The notes under the pieces are model-generated. The model searched no databases, was not told the DNA's origin, and saw nothing but the letters and a program-made list of their open reading frames with translations. Shown here piece after piece: positions 1-8,721 of a DNA stretch of 17,476 nt. Where the stretch lies: positions 1 to 17,476 of the forward strand of contig JAQVUQ010000010.1 in the NCBI GenBank assembly GCA_028699365.1. Reading direction: 5' to 3'. Made by a program: the position numbers and the translations under genes. Numbering within the stretch: position 1 is the first letter of the stretch; each line of letters starts with the position of its first letter. This stretch comes from UBA5359 sp028699365 [NCBI: bacterium]. Lineage in GTDB: Bacteria; UBP13; UBA5359.

Positions 1-930
1 CGTGAGATGGGACGTGCTTCCGTCTCCGGAGTCCTGGTGAGTTCGGTGCGTACCGGCAGTCCCTGCGATAATGCCAAGCCATCCATTGAAGCCGGCGACA
101 TTCTGGTCTCGATTGCCGGCAAACCCGTTTCCGCAACGGATGAACTGATTCGCGTTACCGAGCAGCTTTTGAAGGATAAGACAGAGCAGATACCGGTGTT
201 GGTGGGGTTTGAGCGCAAAGGCGAAGATTATCTGACGGTGATCAAGATAGGCCCGGATGATTCCCGTGACCAGGGGCTGGAGGTGGCCAAAGCCTGGTTG
301 CCGATAGGCATGCAGGTGCTGACCGCAGATATGGCGTCTGCACTGGGAGTGGAGGGACGCAGCGGCGTCCGTGTCGTTCAGGTATATCCCGGCAGCAGCG
401 CGGAAAAAGCCGGGCTTAAGGTGGGCGATCTCATCGTGGCTCTGGACGGGCAGCGTATAGAGGCAACCCGGCAGGAAGAGCTGGAAGTGCTGCCGACGAT
501 GATACGGCAATACAAGATAGGCAGTACCGTCAAACTGACCGTATTGCGTAACTCTAAAGAGTTGTCTGTGCAGGTCAAACTGCCGGCTATTCCCAAGCCT
601 GCACGGGAGATGGCCAAGTATCGCAGCGACGATTACGATTTCTCCGTTCGCGATATAGCCTTTATGGACAGGATAAGAGAGGGCTGGTCTGAGAAACAGA
701 CGGGAGTCATAGCCGAGGCTGTGGATGACGGCGGATGGGCTTCATTAGGCGGCCTGGCTTCGGGAGATCTTATATGTGCCGTGGACGGCCGGATGGTCTA
801 TGACGCGGCCGGCCTGGAAAAGACCATGGCGCAGGTTGCATCAGGCAACAGCCGCACCTTTATTCTCCAGGTAAGGCGCGGCAGGCAGAACGTTTATCTG
901 GAGCTTCAAGCCGGAAAAGTCCGGAAGTGA
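1..930 (+). CDS. C-terminal part of a triple-PDZ protein, probably HtrA/DegP-like (5' truncated)
   Basis: The frame is open from base 1, so the true start lies upstream; the first internal ATG is at base 7. Three PDZ-like modules follow one another (residues counted from that ATG): about 7-83 (with EAGDILVSIAGKPV), about 98-190 (a GVRVVQVYPGSSAEKAGL core followed by GDLIVALDG) and about 225-300 (a shorter copy with SGDLICAVDGRMV). The carboxylate-binding region and the GD-I-hydrophobic-DG motif are easy to see in each. PDZ domains bind C-terminal or internal peptides; in HtrA proteins they present unfolded envelope proteins to a trypsin-fold domain. No protease domain is visible in the part seen; it may lie upstream. 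The next gene encodes a trypsin-fold protein of the same type, so the two are probably partners. The protein ends in a basic tail (VRK). Confidence 0.8.
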   Translation, partial: REMGRASVSGVLVSSVRTGSPCDNAKPSIEAGDILVSIAGKPVSATDELIRVTEQLLKDKTEQIPVLVGFERKGEDYLTVIKIGPDDSRDQGLEVAKAWLPIGMQVLTADMASALGVEGRSGVRVVQVYPGSSAEKAGLKVGDLIVALDGQRIEATRQEELEVLPTMIRQYKIGSTVKLTVLRNSKELSVQVKLPAIPKPAREMAKYRSDDYDFSVRDIAFMDRIREGWSEKQTGVIAEAVDDGGWASLGGLASGDLICAVDGRMVYDAAGLEKTMAQVASGNSRTFILQVRRGRQNVYLELQAGKVRK

Positions 931-1079
931 CTGTTAAGCTGAATATATTGAAAGTTCACGGTTCAACGTTCAGAAGTTCAACGTTTTCAGGCAGGCTGCT
1001 TAAGCTTTCTGCTTAATAACCTTGAACGGTGAACTCTGAACTCGGAACAGCGCTCGAAGAGCGCAGAGGGAGGTCTCAC
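931..1079. repeat. Intergenic palindromic repeat element built of TGAAC/GTTCA units
   Basis: This 149-bp spacer is full of GTTCA (left) and TGAAC (right) words. The left arm GTTCAGAAGTTCAACGTT (968-985) is nearly complementary to 1021-1041. Between the arms lies a smaller perfect hairpin, TTAAGC (1000-1005) and GCTTAA (1011-1016). A separate perfect hairpin with a three-base loop, GCGCTCGAAGAGCGC, follows at 1050-1064. A second, imperfect copy of the left-arm word (GTTCAACGTT) occurs at 961-970. The element looks like a dispersed palindromic repeat rather than a terminator because no T-run follows. The ribosome binding site of the next gene (GAGGGAGG, 1066-1073) lies just past the last hairpin. 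Confidence 0.6.
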
Positions 1080-1886
1080 ATGTCGATTCGCAGTATAAAC
1101 GCACTTGCCGTTCTGGTGGTTCTATTCTGTGTGATGTCCGCTGTTTTGCCGGCTAAAGGCGATGAAGCAGCCGTTTGCAGGGATATAATCGCCAAAAACC
1201 AGGCCGCGGTGGTAACGCTGGAGGTTGTAGCCGTCAATCGGATGAGTATGTTCGGTGAGGAGAGCAAGAGCGAGAACAAGAGCGAGGCTATCGGTATGGT
1301 CATCGATCCCTCCGGGCTTGTCGTGAGTTCGCTGGCCATGATCAATCCATCCGAGTTCTTCAGTGAGCTGTTCTCCTCCATGTCTTCGGAAGGCGGCATG
1401 AAACAGAGCGGTGAAATTACCGGTTTAAAGGTTCTCTTGCCCGGCGGACAGGAGCTTCCCGCCAAGGTGGTATTGAGAGACAAAGATCTCGATCTGGTCT
1501 TCATCCGCCTGCTGAAGGCTCCGGAGAAGCCCTTGCCTTTTATGGATCTGAATCAGGAGTGCTCGTCCGCTGTTCTGGACCAGATACTTGTGCTGGGTCG
1601 TTTAGGCGTGGTAGCCAATCGCACCGTTTATGCCGATCTCTGTCGGGTGAGAGCCATGATAGAGAAGCCTCGCACGTTCTTCGTGCTGAACGATGTCGGC
1701 ACTTACGGCGGTCCTGCTTTCACAATGGATGGAAAGCTGCTGGGTATCATGACCATACGCAAGCTTCCCAAAGGAGCGGTTTCCCTTTCCGGTGTGAGCG
1801 GCAGCGTGCTTCCCGTAGTTCTGCCGGCCATGGATGTAGCCGAAGTAGCCAGGGAAGCCATGACGGCAGGGAAGGGGAAGAAGTAG
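1080..1886 (+). CDS. Exported HtrA-like trypsin-fold protein with lost catalytic residues (pseudoprotease)
   Basis: The ATG at 1080 follows a strong GGGAGG site at good spacing and begins a typical signal peptide (basic start, hydrophobic stretch about 7-24, then LPAKGDEA). A GTG further upstream in the same frame (1029) lies inside the repeat element and is not preferred. The 268-residue protein has the double beta-barrel pattern of HtrA proteases: IGMVIDPSGLVVSS (71-84), a D-x-DLVFIRL stretch (136-143) and GTYGGPAFTMDGKLLGI (207-223). In active HtrA proteins the first motif ends in NHV and the last is GNSGG. Here the His position is Ala86 and the nucleophile Ser is Tyr209; only the Asp138 position is kept. 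The protein is therefore unlikely to cut peptides and more likely acts as a periplasmic scaffold or regulator together with the upstream PDZ protein. No PDZ domain is present in this protein. The gene ends 4 bp before the convergent permease gene. Confidence 0.78.
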   Translation: MSIRSINALAVLVVLFCVMSAVLPAKGDEAAVCRDIIAKNQAAVVTLEVVAVNRMSMFGEESKSENKSEAIGMVIDPSGLVVSSLAMINPSEFFSELFSSMSSEGGMKQSGEITGLKVLLPGGQELPAKVVLRDKDLDLVFIRLLKAPEKPLPFMDLNQECSSAVLDQILVLGRLGVVANRTVYADLCRVRAMIEKPRTFFVLNDVGTYGGPAFTMDGKLLGIMTIRKLPKGAVSLSGVSGSVLPVVLPAMDVAEVAREAMTAGKGKK

Positions 1887-1890
1887 GAAT

Positions 1891-2631
1891 TCAATTCAGT
1901 ATCAGATTCACGGAGGCCAGAACGGCCAGTATCTGTGCTATCTGGATGAACCTCTTTTCCGGTATGTATTTCAGGATGAAGATGCCCGATACGGCGCCAA
2001 TGGCTACCAGAGGGAAGAGCATCAGATTGAAACTCAGGGAACCGCTGTTTATCAGGCCCAGATTAGTGCTGAACGGCACTTTGAACCAGTTGAGCAGGAA
2101 GAAATACCAGGCACCTGTTCCAATGAACTCCATCTTGGGCAGGCGCATGGCCAGAAGATAGATGATCATTATGGGGCCGGCGGCGTTGGCCAGCATGGTC
2201 GTAATACCCGCTGCCAGCCCCATCAGGCAGGCGAAGCCCCACCCGGTAGGGATGCTTGCTCCCTTGCAGTATCTATCACGCCAGAAGCTGATCCCCAGCA
2301 TGATAAGGGTTATGGCACCTATCACAGGCTTGAGCTGCTGATCGTCTATCCTTCCCATTATGAGATAACCGCAGGCTATCCCCACAGCAGCCCACGGGAT
2401 GAGACGGATCAAATGCGGCCAGACGGCCTTTCTGCGGTAGTACATCACTGCGAAGGCATCGGCGAATATGAGCATGGGCAGCACTATGCCGGTAGAGATA
2501 CGGGCCGGAAAGACGTTTGCCATAAGGGGTACAGCCAGTATGCCCAAACCGGGCAGAGCCGTTTTAGACAGGCCGAAAACTAAAGCGCTGACCGTGGCTG
2601 CGGCCCATTGGGCCAACGATAGATCATACAA
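1891..2631 (-). CDS. TSUP/TauE-SafE family membrane permease
   Basis: The 246-residue hydrophobic protein has about eight membrane segments and the internal two-fold layout of the TSUP (DUF81, TauE/SafE) family. The first repeat carries GLSKTALPGLGILAVPL (about 20-36) and the second carries GLAAGITTMLANAAGPIMIIYL (about 137-158), both recognisable TSUP signatures. Known members move sulfite, sulfonates, thiosulfate or sulfoacetate across the inner membrane; the substrate here cannot be told. The start is a TTG (2629-2631), supported by GAGGGA eight bases upstream; no in-frame ATG is near it. It begins only 22 bp after the stop of the large hybrid kinase gene on the same strand, so the two are probably co-transcribed and the permease may be linked to the signal the kinase senses. 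Confidence 0.87.
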   Translation of the reverse strand: MYDLSLAQWAAATVSALVFGLSKTALPGLGILAVPLMANVFPARISTGIVLPMLIFADAFAVMYYRRKAVWPHLIRLIPWAAVGIACGYLIMGRIDDQQLKPVIGAITLIMLGISFWRDRYCKGASIPTGWGFACLMGLAAGITTMLANAAGPIMIIYLLAMRLPKMEFIGTGAWYFFLLNWFKVPFSTNLGLINSGSLSFNLMLFPLVAIGAVSGIFILKYIPEKRFIQIAQILAVLASVNLILN

Positions 2632-2653
2632 AGTTGGTATCCCTCACTGATTC

Positions 2654-5600
2654 TCAGACTTCAGGCTGCCCGGTTCCCATCATCAGGTGATCGATGACAT
2701 CCAGCAATTCCTGGATGCTTATGGGTTTGGATACGTAGGCATCCATACCTGCCGCAAGGCACTTTTCACGGTCACCGGTCATGGCGTAGGCCGTCATGGC
2801 TACTATAGGTATATGTTTGCCGGAGGTGAGTTCCTGCTCCCTGATGGCGGCGGTTGCCTGGAAACCGTCCATTTCCGGCATCTGAACGTCCATCAGCACC
2901 AGATCGAAGCGCTCTTCTTCAAATGCCTGCAGGGCTTCCTTCCCGTCCCGGGCCAGCCTGACTTCGTGTCCCTGCTTTTCCAGCAGGCGCATGGCCAGTT
3001 TCTGGTTGACGGCGTCATCTTCTGCCAGCAGTACTTTCCATGTCTTCTCACGTTTTATGTCAGTGAGAGACAGGTTCGCCCTGGCAGACTGAGCGGAGTG
3101 CTGAAATCCGATGATAGCTGCTTTGACGGCCCGCAGCAGATCGGATTGCCGGACCGGTTTCGTCACGTAGAGGTTGATGCCGTTGCGACGGCAATACTCC
3201 AGGCTCACGCCCAGGTCTTCCGACGAGAGCATCATGATGGCCGTCTGGGCAAACTCGGGATGCCGGCGTATTTCTTCCACCAGCATCAGGCCGTTCATCT
3301 CGGGCATGTTGTAATCGACTATCATCAGGGCGTAGCCCGAGTCCGCACGGGTACGCTCCTTAAGCCTGGCAATGGCCTCGCTGCCGCTGCTCGCCATATC
3401 CGGCTGCATATGCCAACGCTCCAGCATCTCTTTGAGAATACGTAAATTGGTGGGATTATCGTCCACGACCAGAACCGAAAGCCCGTCCAGCTTCAGGCCC
3501 GTCAGTTGGGCCTGATCGATCCGGGCCTTGGTAAAGACGGCCGTGAAATGAAATTTGCTGCCTTTGCCGGCTTCACTCTCCACCCATATCCTGCCGTTCA
3601 TCAGACCTACCAGCCGGGTAGAGATAGCCAGCCCCAGCCCCGTGCCGCCGTAACGTCTGGTATTGGAAGCATCCGCCTGGGTGAAAGCTTCAAATATCAG
3701 GCTCTGCTTATCCTCAGGTATGCCTATTCCCGTATCGCTGACGCAGAAGTGCAGGGTTGTCTGTTCATCGCTCTGCTCCTCCACCTGCACACTAACGACG
3801 ATCTCTCCTTCATCCGTGAACTTCACGGCATTGCCTACCAGATTGATGACGATCTGACGTAGCCGTCCCTGATCGCCTCTGAGGTAATCCGGTATTTGCG
3901 GCGATACGTCCATCAGCAGCTCCAGGCCTTTGCTTCCTGCCTTGATGGCCAGTGTTCTGACTGCGTCTGCAATCGCTTCCCTGATCTCGAAATCGTTGAT
4001 CTCCATTTCCAGGCGATCGGCTTCCACCTTGGAGAAATCGAGAATATCGTTGATCACAGCCAGCAGATAGTTGGCCGACATCCTGACGCTTTCCAGATAC
4101 TCTCTCTGTTCACCCGAGAGCTCCGTATGGAGGACGAGTTCCGTCATGCCGATAATACCGTTCATCGGAGTGCGGATCTCATGGCTCATATTGGCCAGAA
4201 ACTCGCTCTTAGCCCGGCTTGCAGCCTCGGCTGCTTCCTTGGTCCGAAGCAATTGCTGCTCCATCTCTCTGGTTTCTGTTATGTCCTCGGCAATACCTGC
4301 GGTTCTGTAAGCTATGCCCTTGTTGTTATAGATCGGGAAGGTACGAGCTCTTACCCAGCGTACACTTTTATCCGGACGAATTATGCGGAAGCTTTCATCG
4401 TTATAGGATGCTGTGCTGCCGGATGTGTGTTGAGCGTAAGCGTTGTGTACCCGCTCGATATCTTCCGGATGCACGGCGTTGAGAAAGGATCCGACCGGAG
4501 CGTCATAAACTTCGCTCCGCTTCTTGCCCCATATTTCTTCGAAGGCCGGGCTTATATACAGAAGCTTTTCATCTGCCTGCAGCCAGAACATCTGCCGGAT
4601 ATTTTCCGTCAACTCCCGGAAGTTGGTCTCGCTTTCTCTCAGGGCCTCTTCGGCACGTTTGCGTTTGGTGATATCCTGACCGATGGACGTCATGCCCGTT
4701 ACTTTGCCGCTGTCGTCCAGCATAGGGGTATTGCTCCAGATGATGGTACGTCTTTCGCCTTGACGGGTGACGATATCATTTTCGTAATGAGTGGGGATAT
4801 CACCGGAAAGGATATGCCCCAGGTAAAGCTGCCTTATCTCTTCAGAGGAATTCGGCACCAGGAACTGCTGGAACCATTCCTTGCCGATGACATCGTCACG
4901 CTGCCAGCCGGTTATCTCCAGACAGTAGTTGTTACAGAAGAGCAACTTCCCTTGTTCATCCAGTATAACTGCTACCAGATCGGCGTTTTCAAGTATGGTG
5001 CGGAAACGGTGCTCGCTTTCCAGCAATTTCTGCTGTGTCTGCCGCTGCTCGGTTATGTCGTGGCAGATGCACAGCAGGCGATTTATCTTGCCGCCCATGC
5101 CGACTACGGGATTTATGGTTACCGACAGAATTATTGCTCGTCCATCAGGGCGCAGATACTCTCCCTCGAAGAACGCCTGTTGCCCTTGTAATGCCTGTGA
5201 CAGAGCGCCGGTTGCGGCTTGGTGGTATTCATCATGCCATAAATCCGCAAAAGGGATGCCTGTTATCTCTTCTCTGTTGAGTCCGGTAATCTCCAGACCT
5301 TTATCATTGATGGCCAGGCGCATACCACTGCTGTCGAGGAGGCTTATCCAATTGGGAGAGCCCTCCGATAAAGCCAGATAGAGGTGTTCAATGGCCACGG
5401 TTTTCGCGGAGGAGTCTTTAAAACGAATAAACGCCGCAAAGGAACTCAGCAGTATAAGTGATATTATCATGGTGGCGATTATCGGGATGAGCCGGTAGCG
5501 ATATAATGTGCTCTGCCAGTTGTGGGCCGTTATATCCATGCCCATTACGGCGTAGACCTTTTGTGTGTTCGGTTTGTAAATCGGGATCAGAGCGGACATC

Positions 5601-6757
5601 CAGGTTCCCCATGAATCCGATACGGGCCCTATTAAGATATGACGAGGATTGTCAAAGAGCCTGAGAAGCGCCTTGTCGGCATCAGGATAAAGCTGTCCCG
5701 GACGGCATGTAGGTATCTCGGGCGTGGCATACCTGGGTGCTTCCGTATCCACATAGAAAAAGATCCGACCGTTTCTTTTACCCATTAGGTAGGTATAGCG
5801 TATATCTGCCTGAGAGATGCAGATGGCTCTTAACTGTTCCTTTGTACGTTTATAAGCCTCTGTATCCTCATCCGCCGGAGTACCGGACAGATGAACGATA
5901 AGATCCTTATTAACCGCGGCGGCAACGGCTTTGGCCCGTGCCAGGAGATTGTATCTCATCTCCTTGTCGATATGCGATGCTATCCTGATGCTGGATATCC
6001 AGCCGATTACAATAATGGTCAGAATAGCGATTGCCGGCAGTATAATGTTGGGCTTGCGGGGATGAGATCCCATATTATATATCTCGACGGTACGTCTGAC
6101 TTCAAAATAATCCCAGGTGATCACGGCCATGCATAATCCCAGGATACCTTTTAGAAACTGAACAGGTATGCCGGTAAAGGTGAAAAAGCTGTCCTGGTTA
6201 ATGACGGACGAGAACGGCAGAACTGATTTCGGTCCTATCAGGCCGCATGCCAGGGTATAGACGGACATCAGCACGGCCATCAACACCAGGTGCTTGCTTT
6301 TTCTGTCATGCTGATACGATTTATAAAGGACCATGGCAGACATCAGGCCGCCCGACAGGCCCAATACCAGGCGCGAGGTGTCGTTCAGACCGCTCAGACC
6401 CTTCATCCCGCCCAGTGCCGTCAGGAATATAAGCGGTATATATATCATTGGACTCAGACAGCGTTTTTCGTTAACTCCGTAGCCGGTACGTCCGAATTCC
6501 ATCAACGAGATAAACGACAGTATCATGAGGCCCAGGCGCAGAGCTGATAACCATGGGGAATCTCCCAGAGTATAGGCCAGCATGCCCAGCCATTTGTCGA
6601 TAGCCTGCAGCAGGGCAAAACAGCCCAGCAGGTGCCATCTCAGAGTGTCATGCCTTTGTAGATTCAGAGCAAAGCAGACAGATGCCAGGACGGCAAAAGA
6701 GAGGCCGTAAAAGAAATAGATATAATCCATTTGGCTTTTCAGGAAATCAGCCATCAT
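2654..6757 (-). CDS. Large membrane hybrid histidine kinase: multi-TM sensor, 3 PAS, HisKA, HATPase, 2 receivers
   Basis: This 1367-residue sensor kinase starts with about eight membrane helices (about 13-256), then an extracytoplasmic sensor region (about 257-420, Cache/CHASE-like by layout) and another helix (about 421-443). Three PAS domains follow (about 455-570, 582-700 and 710-830), then a short coiled coil. The HisKA domain has NMSHEIRTP with phospho-acceptor His859. The ATPase domain has the N box NLVGNAVKF (972-980), DTGIGIP (1008-1014) and GGTGLGLAI (1037-1045). Receiver 1 has DD 1099-1100, acceptor Asp1148 and Lys1200. Receiver 2 has EDD 1246-1248, acceptor Asp1290 and Lys1344. All catalytic residues are present, so it should be active. 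There is no C-terminal HPt domain; one is encoded divergently next door. The start has two adjacent ATGs behind GGGGGAAGACT; the first is used here. It is the first gene of a two-gene unit with the permease. Confidence 0.93.
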   Translation of the reverse strand: MMADFLKSQMDYIYFFYGLSFAVLASVCFALNLQRHDTLRWHLLGCFALLQAIDKWLGMLAYTLGDSPWLSALRLGLMILSFISLMEFGRTGYGVNEKRCLSPMIYIPLIFLTALGGMKGLSGLNDTSRLVLGLSGGLMSAMVLYKSYQHDRKSKHLVLMAVLMSVYTLACGLIGPKSVLPFSSVINQDSFFTFTGIPVQFLKGILGLCMAVITWDYFEVRRTVEIYNMGSHPRKPNIILPAIAILTIIVIGWISSIRIASHIDKEMRYNLLARAKAVAAAVNKDLIVHLSGTPADEDTEAYKRTKEQLRAICISQADIRYTYLMGKRNGRIFFYVDTEAPRYATPEIPTCRPGQLYPDADKALLRLFDNPRHILIGPVSDSWGTWMSALIPIYKPNTQKVYAVMGMDITAHNWQSTLYRYRLIPIIATMIISLILLSSFAAFIRFKDSSAKTVAIEHLYLALSEGSPNWISLLDSSGMRLAINDKGLEITGLNREEITGIPFADLWHDEYHQAATGALSQALQGQQAFFEGEYLRPDGRAIILSVTINPVVGMGGKINRLLCICHDITEQRQTQQKLLESEHRFRTILENADLVAVILDEQGKLLFCNNYCLEITGWQRDDVIGKEWFQQFLVPNSSEEIRQLYLGHILSGDIPTHYENDIVTRQGERRTIIWSNTPMLDDSGKVTGMTSIGQDITKRKRAEEALRESETNFRELTENIRQMFWLQADEKLLYISPAFEEIWGKKRSEVYDAPVGSFLNAVHPEDIERVHNAYAQHTSGSTASYNDESFRIIRPDKSVRWVRARTFPIYNNKGIAYRTAGIAEDITETREMEQQLLRTKEAAEAASRAKSEFLANMSHEIRTPMNGIIGMTELVLHTELSGEQREYLESVRMSANYLLAVINDILDFSKVEADRLEMEINDFEIREAIADAVRTLAIKAGSKGLELLMDVSPQIPDYLRGDQGRLRQIVINLVGNAVKFTDEGEIVVSVQVEEQSDEQTTLHFCVSDTGIGIPEDKQSLIFEAFTQADASNTRRYGGTGLGLAISTRLVGLMNGRIWVESEAGKGSKFHFTAVFTKARIDQAQLTGLKLDGLSVLVVDDNPTNLRILKEMLERWHMQPDMASSGSEAIARLKERTRADSGYALMIVDYNMPEMNGLMLVEEIRRHPEFAQTAIMMLSSEDLGVSLEYCRRNGINLYVTKPVRQSDLLRAVKAAIIGFQHSAQSARANLSLTDIKREKTWKVLLAEDDAVNQKLAMRLLEKQGHEVRLARDGKEALQAFEEERFDLVLMDVQMPEMDGFQATAAIREQELTSGKHIPIVAMTAYAMTGDREKCLAAGMDAYVSKPISIQELLDVIDHLMMGTGQPEV

Positions 6758-6792
6758 AGTCTTCCCCCGTTTAACCAGTCTACGTGCCTTTG

Positions 6793-6798
6793 ATTATA
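6793..6798 (-). promoter_or_regulatory. Candidate -10 box for the hybrid kinase operon
   Basis: On the minus strand this reads TATAAT, a perfect sigma-70 type -10 box, and would start transcription about 30 bases before the kinase start codon. No good -35 hexamer is seen at 16-18 bp, so it may need an activator or an extended contact. Confidence 0.4.
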
Positions 6799-6852
6799 TC
6801 ATTTGTCGGGGAAACGTTATATATCCGCCCTGAATTACTTCTCTATATAAGG

Positions 6853-6894
6853 TTGTATTAATATAGAAACATATGTAAAATAGATATATCTATT
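6853..6894 (+). promoter_or_regulatory. Candidate promoter and 16-bp palindromic operator for the HPt/response-regulator operon
   Basis: A weak -35 (TTGTAT, 6853-6858) stands 17 bp before a good -10 (TAAAAT, 6876-6881). Overlapping the -10 and the likely start point is AATAGATATATCTATT (6879-6894), a perfect 16-bp palindrome. It is AT-rich, so chance is possible, but its position on the predicted start of transcription suits a repressor site. The 180-bp divergent region (6758-6937) is clearly more AT-rich than the genes on either side. Confidence 0.4.
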
Positions 6895-6937
6895 GGTATA
6901 GAAAGAATTCGCACTCCTTGAACGGGAGGGTTCGCCC

Positions 6938-7279
6938 ATGTTCAACCTTGACGAGGCCCTGGCCAGAAGTGGTGGGGATGCCTCTCTGCTGTGTGAGCTT
7001 ATAGATCTTTTCATGGAAATTCTGCCTGAGCGTCTGTCTGCGATGCAGGAATCGCTGGCGGCTGACGACTACGAGTCTCTGGCACATCTGGCGCATGCTC
7101 TTAAAGGCTCCGCAGGAGCTATCGGAGCACAAAGGGTGTTTGAAGGCGCTTTGGGGCTTGAGACGGCTGGAAAAGCCGGCAACATCGAAGAGTCGGTTCG
7201 TATGCTTGAGCAGTTGAAAAAAGAGATAAATGCGTTCAGGACTCTGTCCTCGGAATGGCAGAAAGGCTTTGACCGATGA
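6938..7279 (+). CDS. Stand-alone HPt (histidine phosphotransfer) protein
   Basis: The 113-residue, all-helical protein has the HPt motif AHLAHALKGSAGAIGA; His53 (in AHALKGSAG) is the expected phosphorylated residue. Typical HPt features also include the early LDEALARSGGDASLLCELIDLF stretch. The start is the ATG at 6938 after CGGGAGGG. It is transcribed away from the hybrid kinase, which has two receivers but lacks its own HPt. Its stop overlaps the ATG of the response regulator by four bases (ATGA, 7276-7279), so the two are translationally coupled. The likely role is to take phosphate from the kinase receiver domains and pass it to the response regulator. Confidence 0.9.
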   Translation: MFNLDEALARSGGDASLLCELIDLFMEILPERLSAMQESLAADDYESLAHLAHALKGSAGAIGAQRVFEGALGLETAGKAGNIEESVRMLEQLKKEINAFRTLSSEWQKGFDR

Positions 7280-7905
7280 GAATAATCATAGCGGAAGACG
7301 ATCCCGTAACCCGAAGGCTGATAGAAGCCTCTCTTGAAAAATGGGGTCATGAAACCGTTTCCTGTGATAACGGTCATTCAGCCTGGAAAGCGCTTAACGG
7401 CGATGTTCCGCCTCAGTTGATCATACTCGACTGGATAATGCCCGGCATAAGCGGCATCGATCTCTGCCGGATGATCAGAGCCGAGATGATGGATAGAGCT
7501 ATCTATATAATATTCCTCACCTCCAGGGATAAACGGGAAGATATAATAGCGGCTCTGCAAGCGGGAGCCGATGATTACCTGAGCAAACCTTTCGACCGGG
7601 ACGAACTGGCTGCGAGAGTCCAGGTGGGAGTGCGCGTCATCGAACTGCAGAACAGCCTGGCGGAGCGTATAAAGCAATTGGAGGACGCTCTCCATCAGAT
7701 CAAGCAGTTGAAAGGCTTGATCCCTATATGCGCTTATTGTAAGAAGATAAGGGATGACGACAACTACTGGCGCCAGTTGGAGAGTTATATAACCGAGCAT
7801 TCCGGAGCCGAGTTCAGTCACGGCATCTGTCCGGATTGTTACGAGAATATCGTCAAGCCGGAGATCGAGAGATACAGCAGTCAAAACGGAAAAATTTCCG
7901 CCTGA
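7276..7905 (+). CDS. Response regulator: receiver domain plus Cys-rich (CxxC...HxxCxxC) output domain
   Basis: The 209-residue protein starts with a full receiver domain (1-120): acidic pocket EDD (7-9), phospho-acceptor Asp52 in LDWIMPG, Thr82, and Lys104 in SKPF. A short coiled coil (about 122-146) leads to a small tail, LKGLIPICAYCKKIRDDDNYW to SHGICPDC. In it Cys152, Cys155, His182, Cys185 and Cys188 could bind a zinc ion. This tail is a recurring C-terminal extension of response regulators and PAS proteins in several Gram-negative phyla; its molecular role is not established to my knowledge. There is no DNA-binding helix-turn-helix, GGDEF, EAL or HD-GYP domain. It overlaps the HPt gene and ends 12 bp before the hydrolase gene. 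It is probably the last phosphate acceptor of the relay. Confidence 0.9.
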   Translation: MRIIIAEDDPVTRRLIEASLEKWGHETVSCDNGHSAWKALNGDVPPQLIILDWIMPGISGIDLCRMIRAEMMDRAIYIIFLTSRDKREDIIAALQAGADDYLSKPFDRDELAARVQVGVRVIELQNSLAERIKQLEDALHQIKQLKGLIPICAYCKKIRDDDNYWRQLESYITEHSGAEFSHGICPDCYENIVKPEIERYSSQNGKISA

Positions 7906-7917
7906 CGGGAGAATGAT

Positions 7918-8721
7918 GTGATACCTTTATGGGAAAGAACTCCACCCGGTTATAACTCCGGTATATCGCAACAGCCGCCCTCGCTGACACCCTACGTTTG
8001 CAGCGGCGGAAGAAGAGGTGCCGTTGTCGTCTGCCCTGGAGGCGGATATAGCCATAAAGCGGAGCATGAGGGAGCCCCGGTAGCTCTATGGCTCAATTCC
8101 ATCGGCATATCGGCTTTCGTTCTTGACTACCGTGTAGCTCCTTATCGCCATCCCTGTCCCCTCACCGATGCAGCCAGGGCGATACGCTGTTTGAGGTGCC
8201 ATGCCGACAGGCTGGACATATATCCGGACAGAATAGGTATCATAGGATTCTCGGCCGGAGGCCATTTGGCAGCTTCTGCGGGCACGCTCTTCGATAACGG
8301 CAATCCAGCAGCCGATGATCCCGTGGACCGGGCCGGCAGCCGGCCGGATGCCATGATACTTTGCTACCCTGTTATCAGCTTCGGCGATTATCGTCACCAC
8401 GGTTCGATGACCAGCCTGCTGGGTGACGAACCTGATGCGAAACTTAGAAGCGTTCTGTCACTTGAGAATTCCGTCACTGAGGGAACGTCTCCCGCTTTTA
8501 TATGGCATACGGCCTCTGATGCCGGCGTGCCGGTGGAGAACAGTCTCCTGTTCGCCCGGGCTTTGTCGGAGCATCGGGTGCCTTTTGAACTTCATATCTT
8601 TCCTGCCGGCGGGCACGGACTGGGACTGGCGGAGGCCGATCCCGATGTTTCCGTCTGGACCGATCTTTGCGGACGCTGGCTGGTTTCCCGTGGCTTTACG
8701 GGCGTTGCTGCACAGAGGTAA
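7918..8721 (+). CDS. Alpha/beta hydrolase, esterase/lipase-type (BD-FAE / acetyl-xylan esterase-like)
   Basis: The 267-residue protein carries the alpha/beta-hydrolase layout: oxyanion-hole strand AVVVCPGGGY (35-44), FVLDYRVAP (67-75), nucleophile elbow GFSAGG with Ser112, acid Asp201 (in TASD) and His233 (in GGHG). The triad is complete, so it should be active. The family (COG0657-type) removes acyl groups, often acetyl, from sugars and small esters. No signal peptide is seen, so it should act in the cytoplasm. The start is a GTG (7918) after ACGGGAGAATGAT; no in-frame ATG lies nearby upstream. It follows the response regulator gene by 12 bp and comes before polysaccharide genes, so it may trim or recycle an acylated glycan precursor; this last point is inference. 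Confidence 0.85.
   Translation: MIPLWERTPPGYNSGISQQPPSLTPYVCSGGRRGAVVVCPGGGYSHKAEHEGAPVALWLNSIGISAFVLDYRVAPYRHPCPLTDAARAIRCLRCHADRLDIYPDRIGIIGFSAGGHLAASAGTLFDNGNPAADDPVDRAGSRPDAMILCYPVISFGDYRHHGSMTSLLGDEPDAKLRSVLSLENSVTEGTSPAFIWHTASDAGVPVENSLLFARALSEHRVPFELHIFPAGGHGLGLAEADPDVSVWTDLCGRWLVSRGFTGVAAQR

Noticed and set aside
1029-1079. Longer start (GTG 1029) for the pseudoprotease
   Set aside because: These codons are made of the intergenic repeat; the ATG at 1080 has a strong ribosome site and starts a signal peptide.
1887-1890. Bidirectional terminator between the convergent pseudoprotease and permease genes
   Set aside because: Only 4 bp lie between the stops and no GC hairpin with T-run is visible at either gene end.
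1559-2161. 200-codon plus-strand frame overlapping the pseudoprotease and permease genes
   Set aside because: It crosses two well-supported genes, is rich in Arg/Ser/Cys and has no start signal.
3896-5191. 431-codon plus-strand frame opposite the hybrid kinase
   Set aside because: It is the antisense of clearly conserved PAS, HisKA and ATPase coding sequence and shows no domain of its own.
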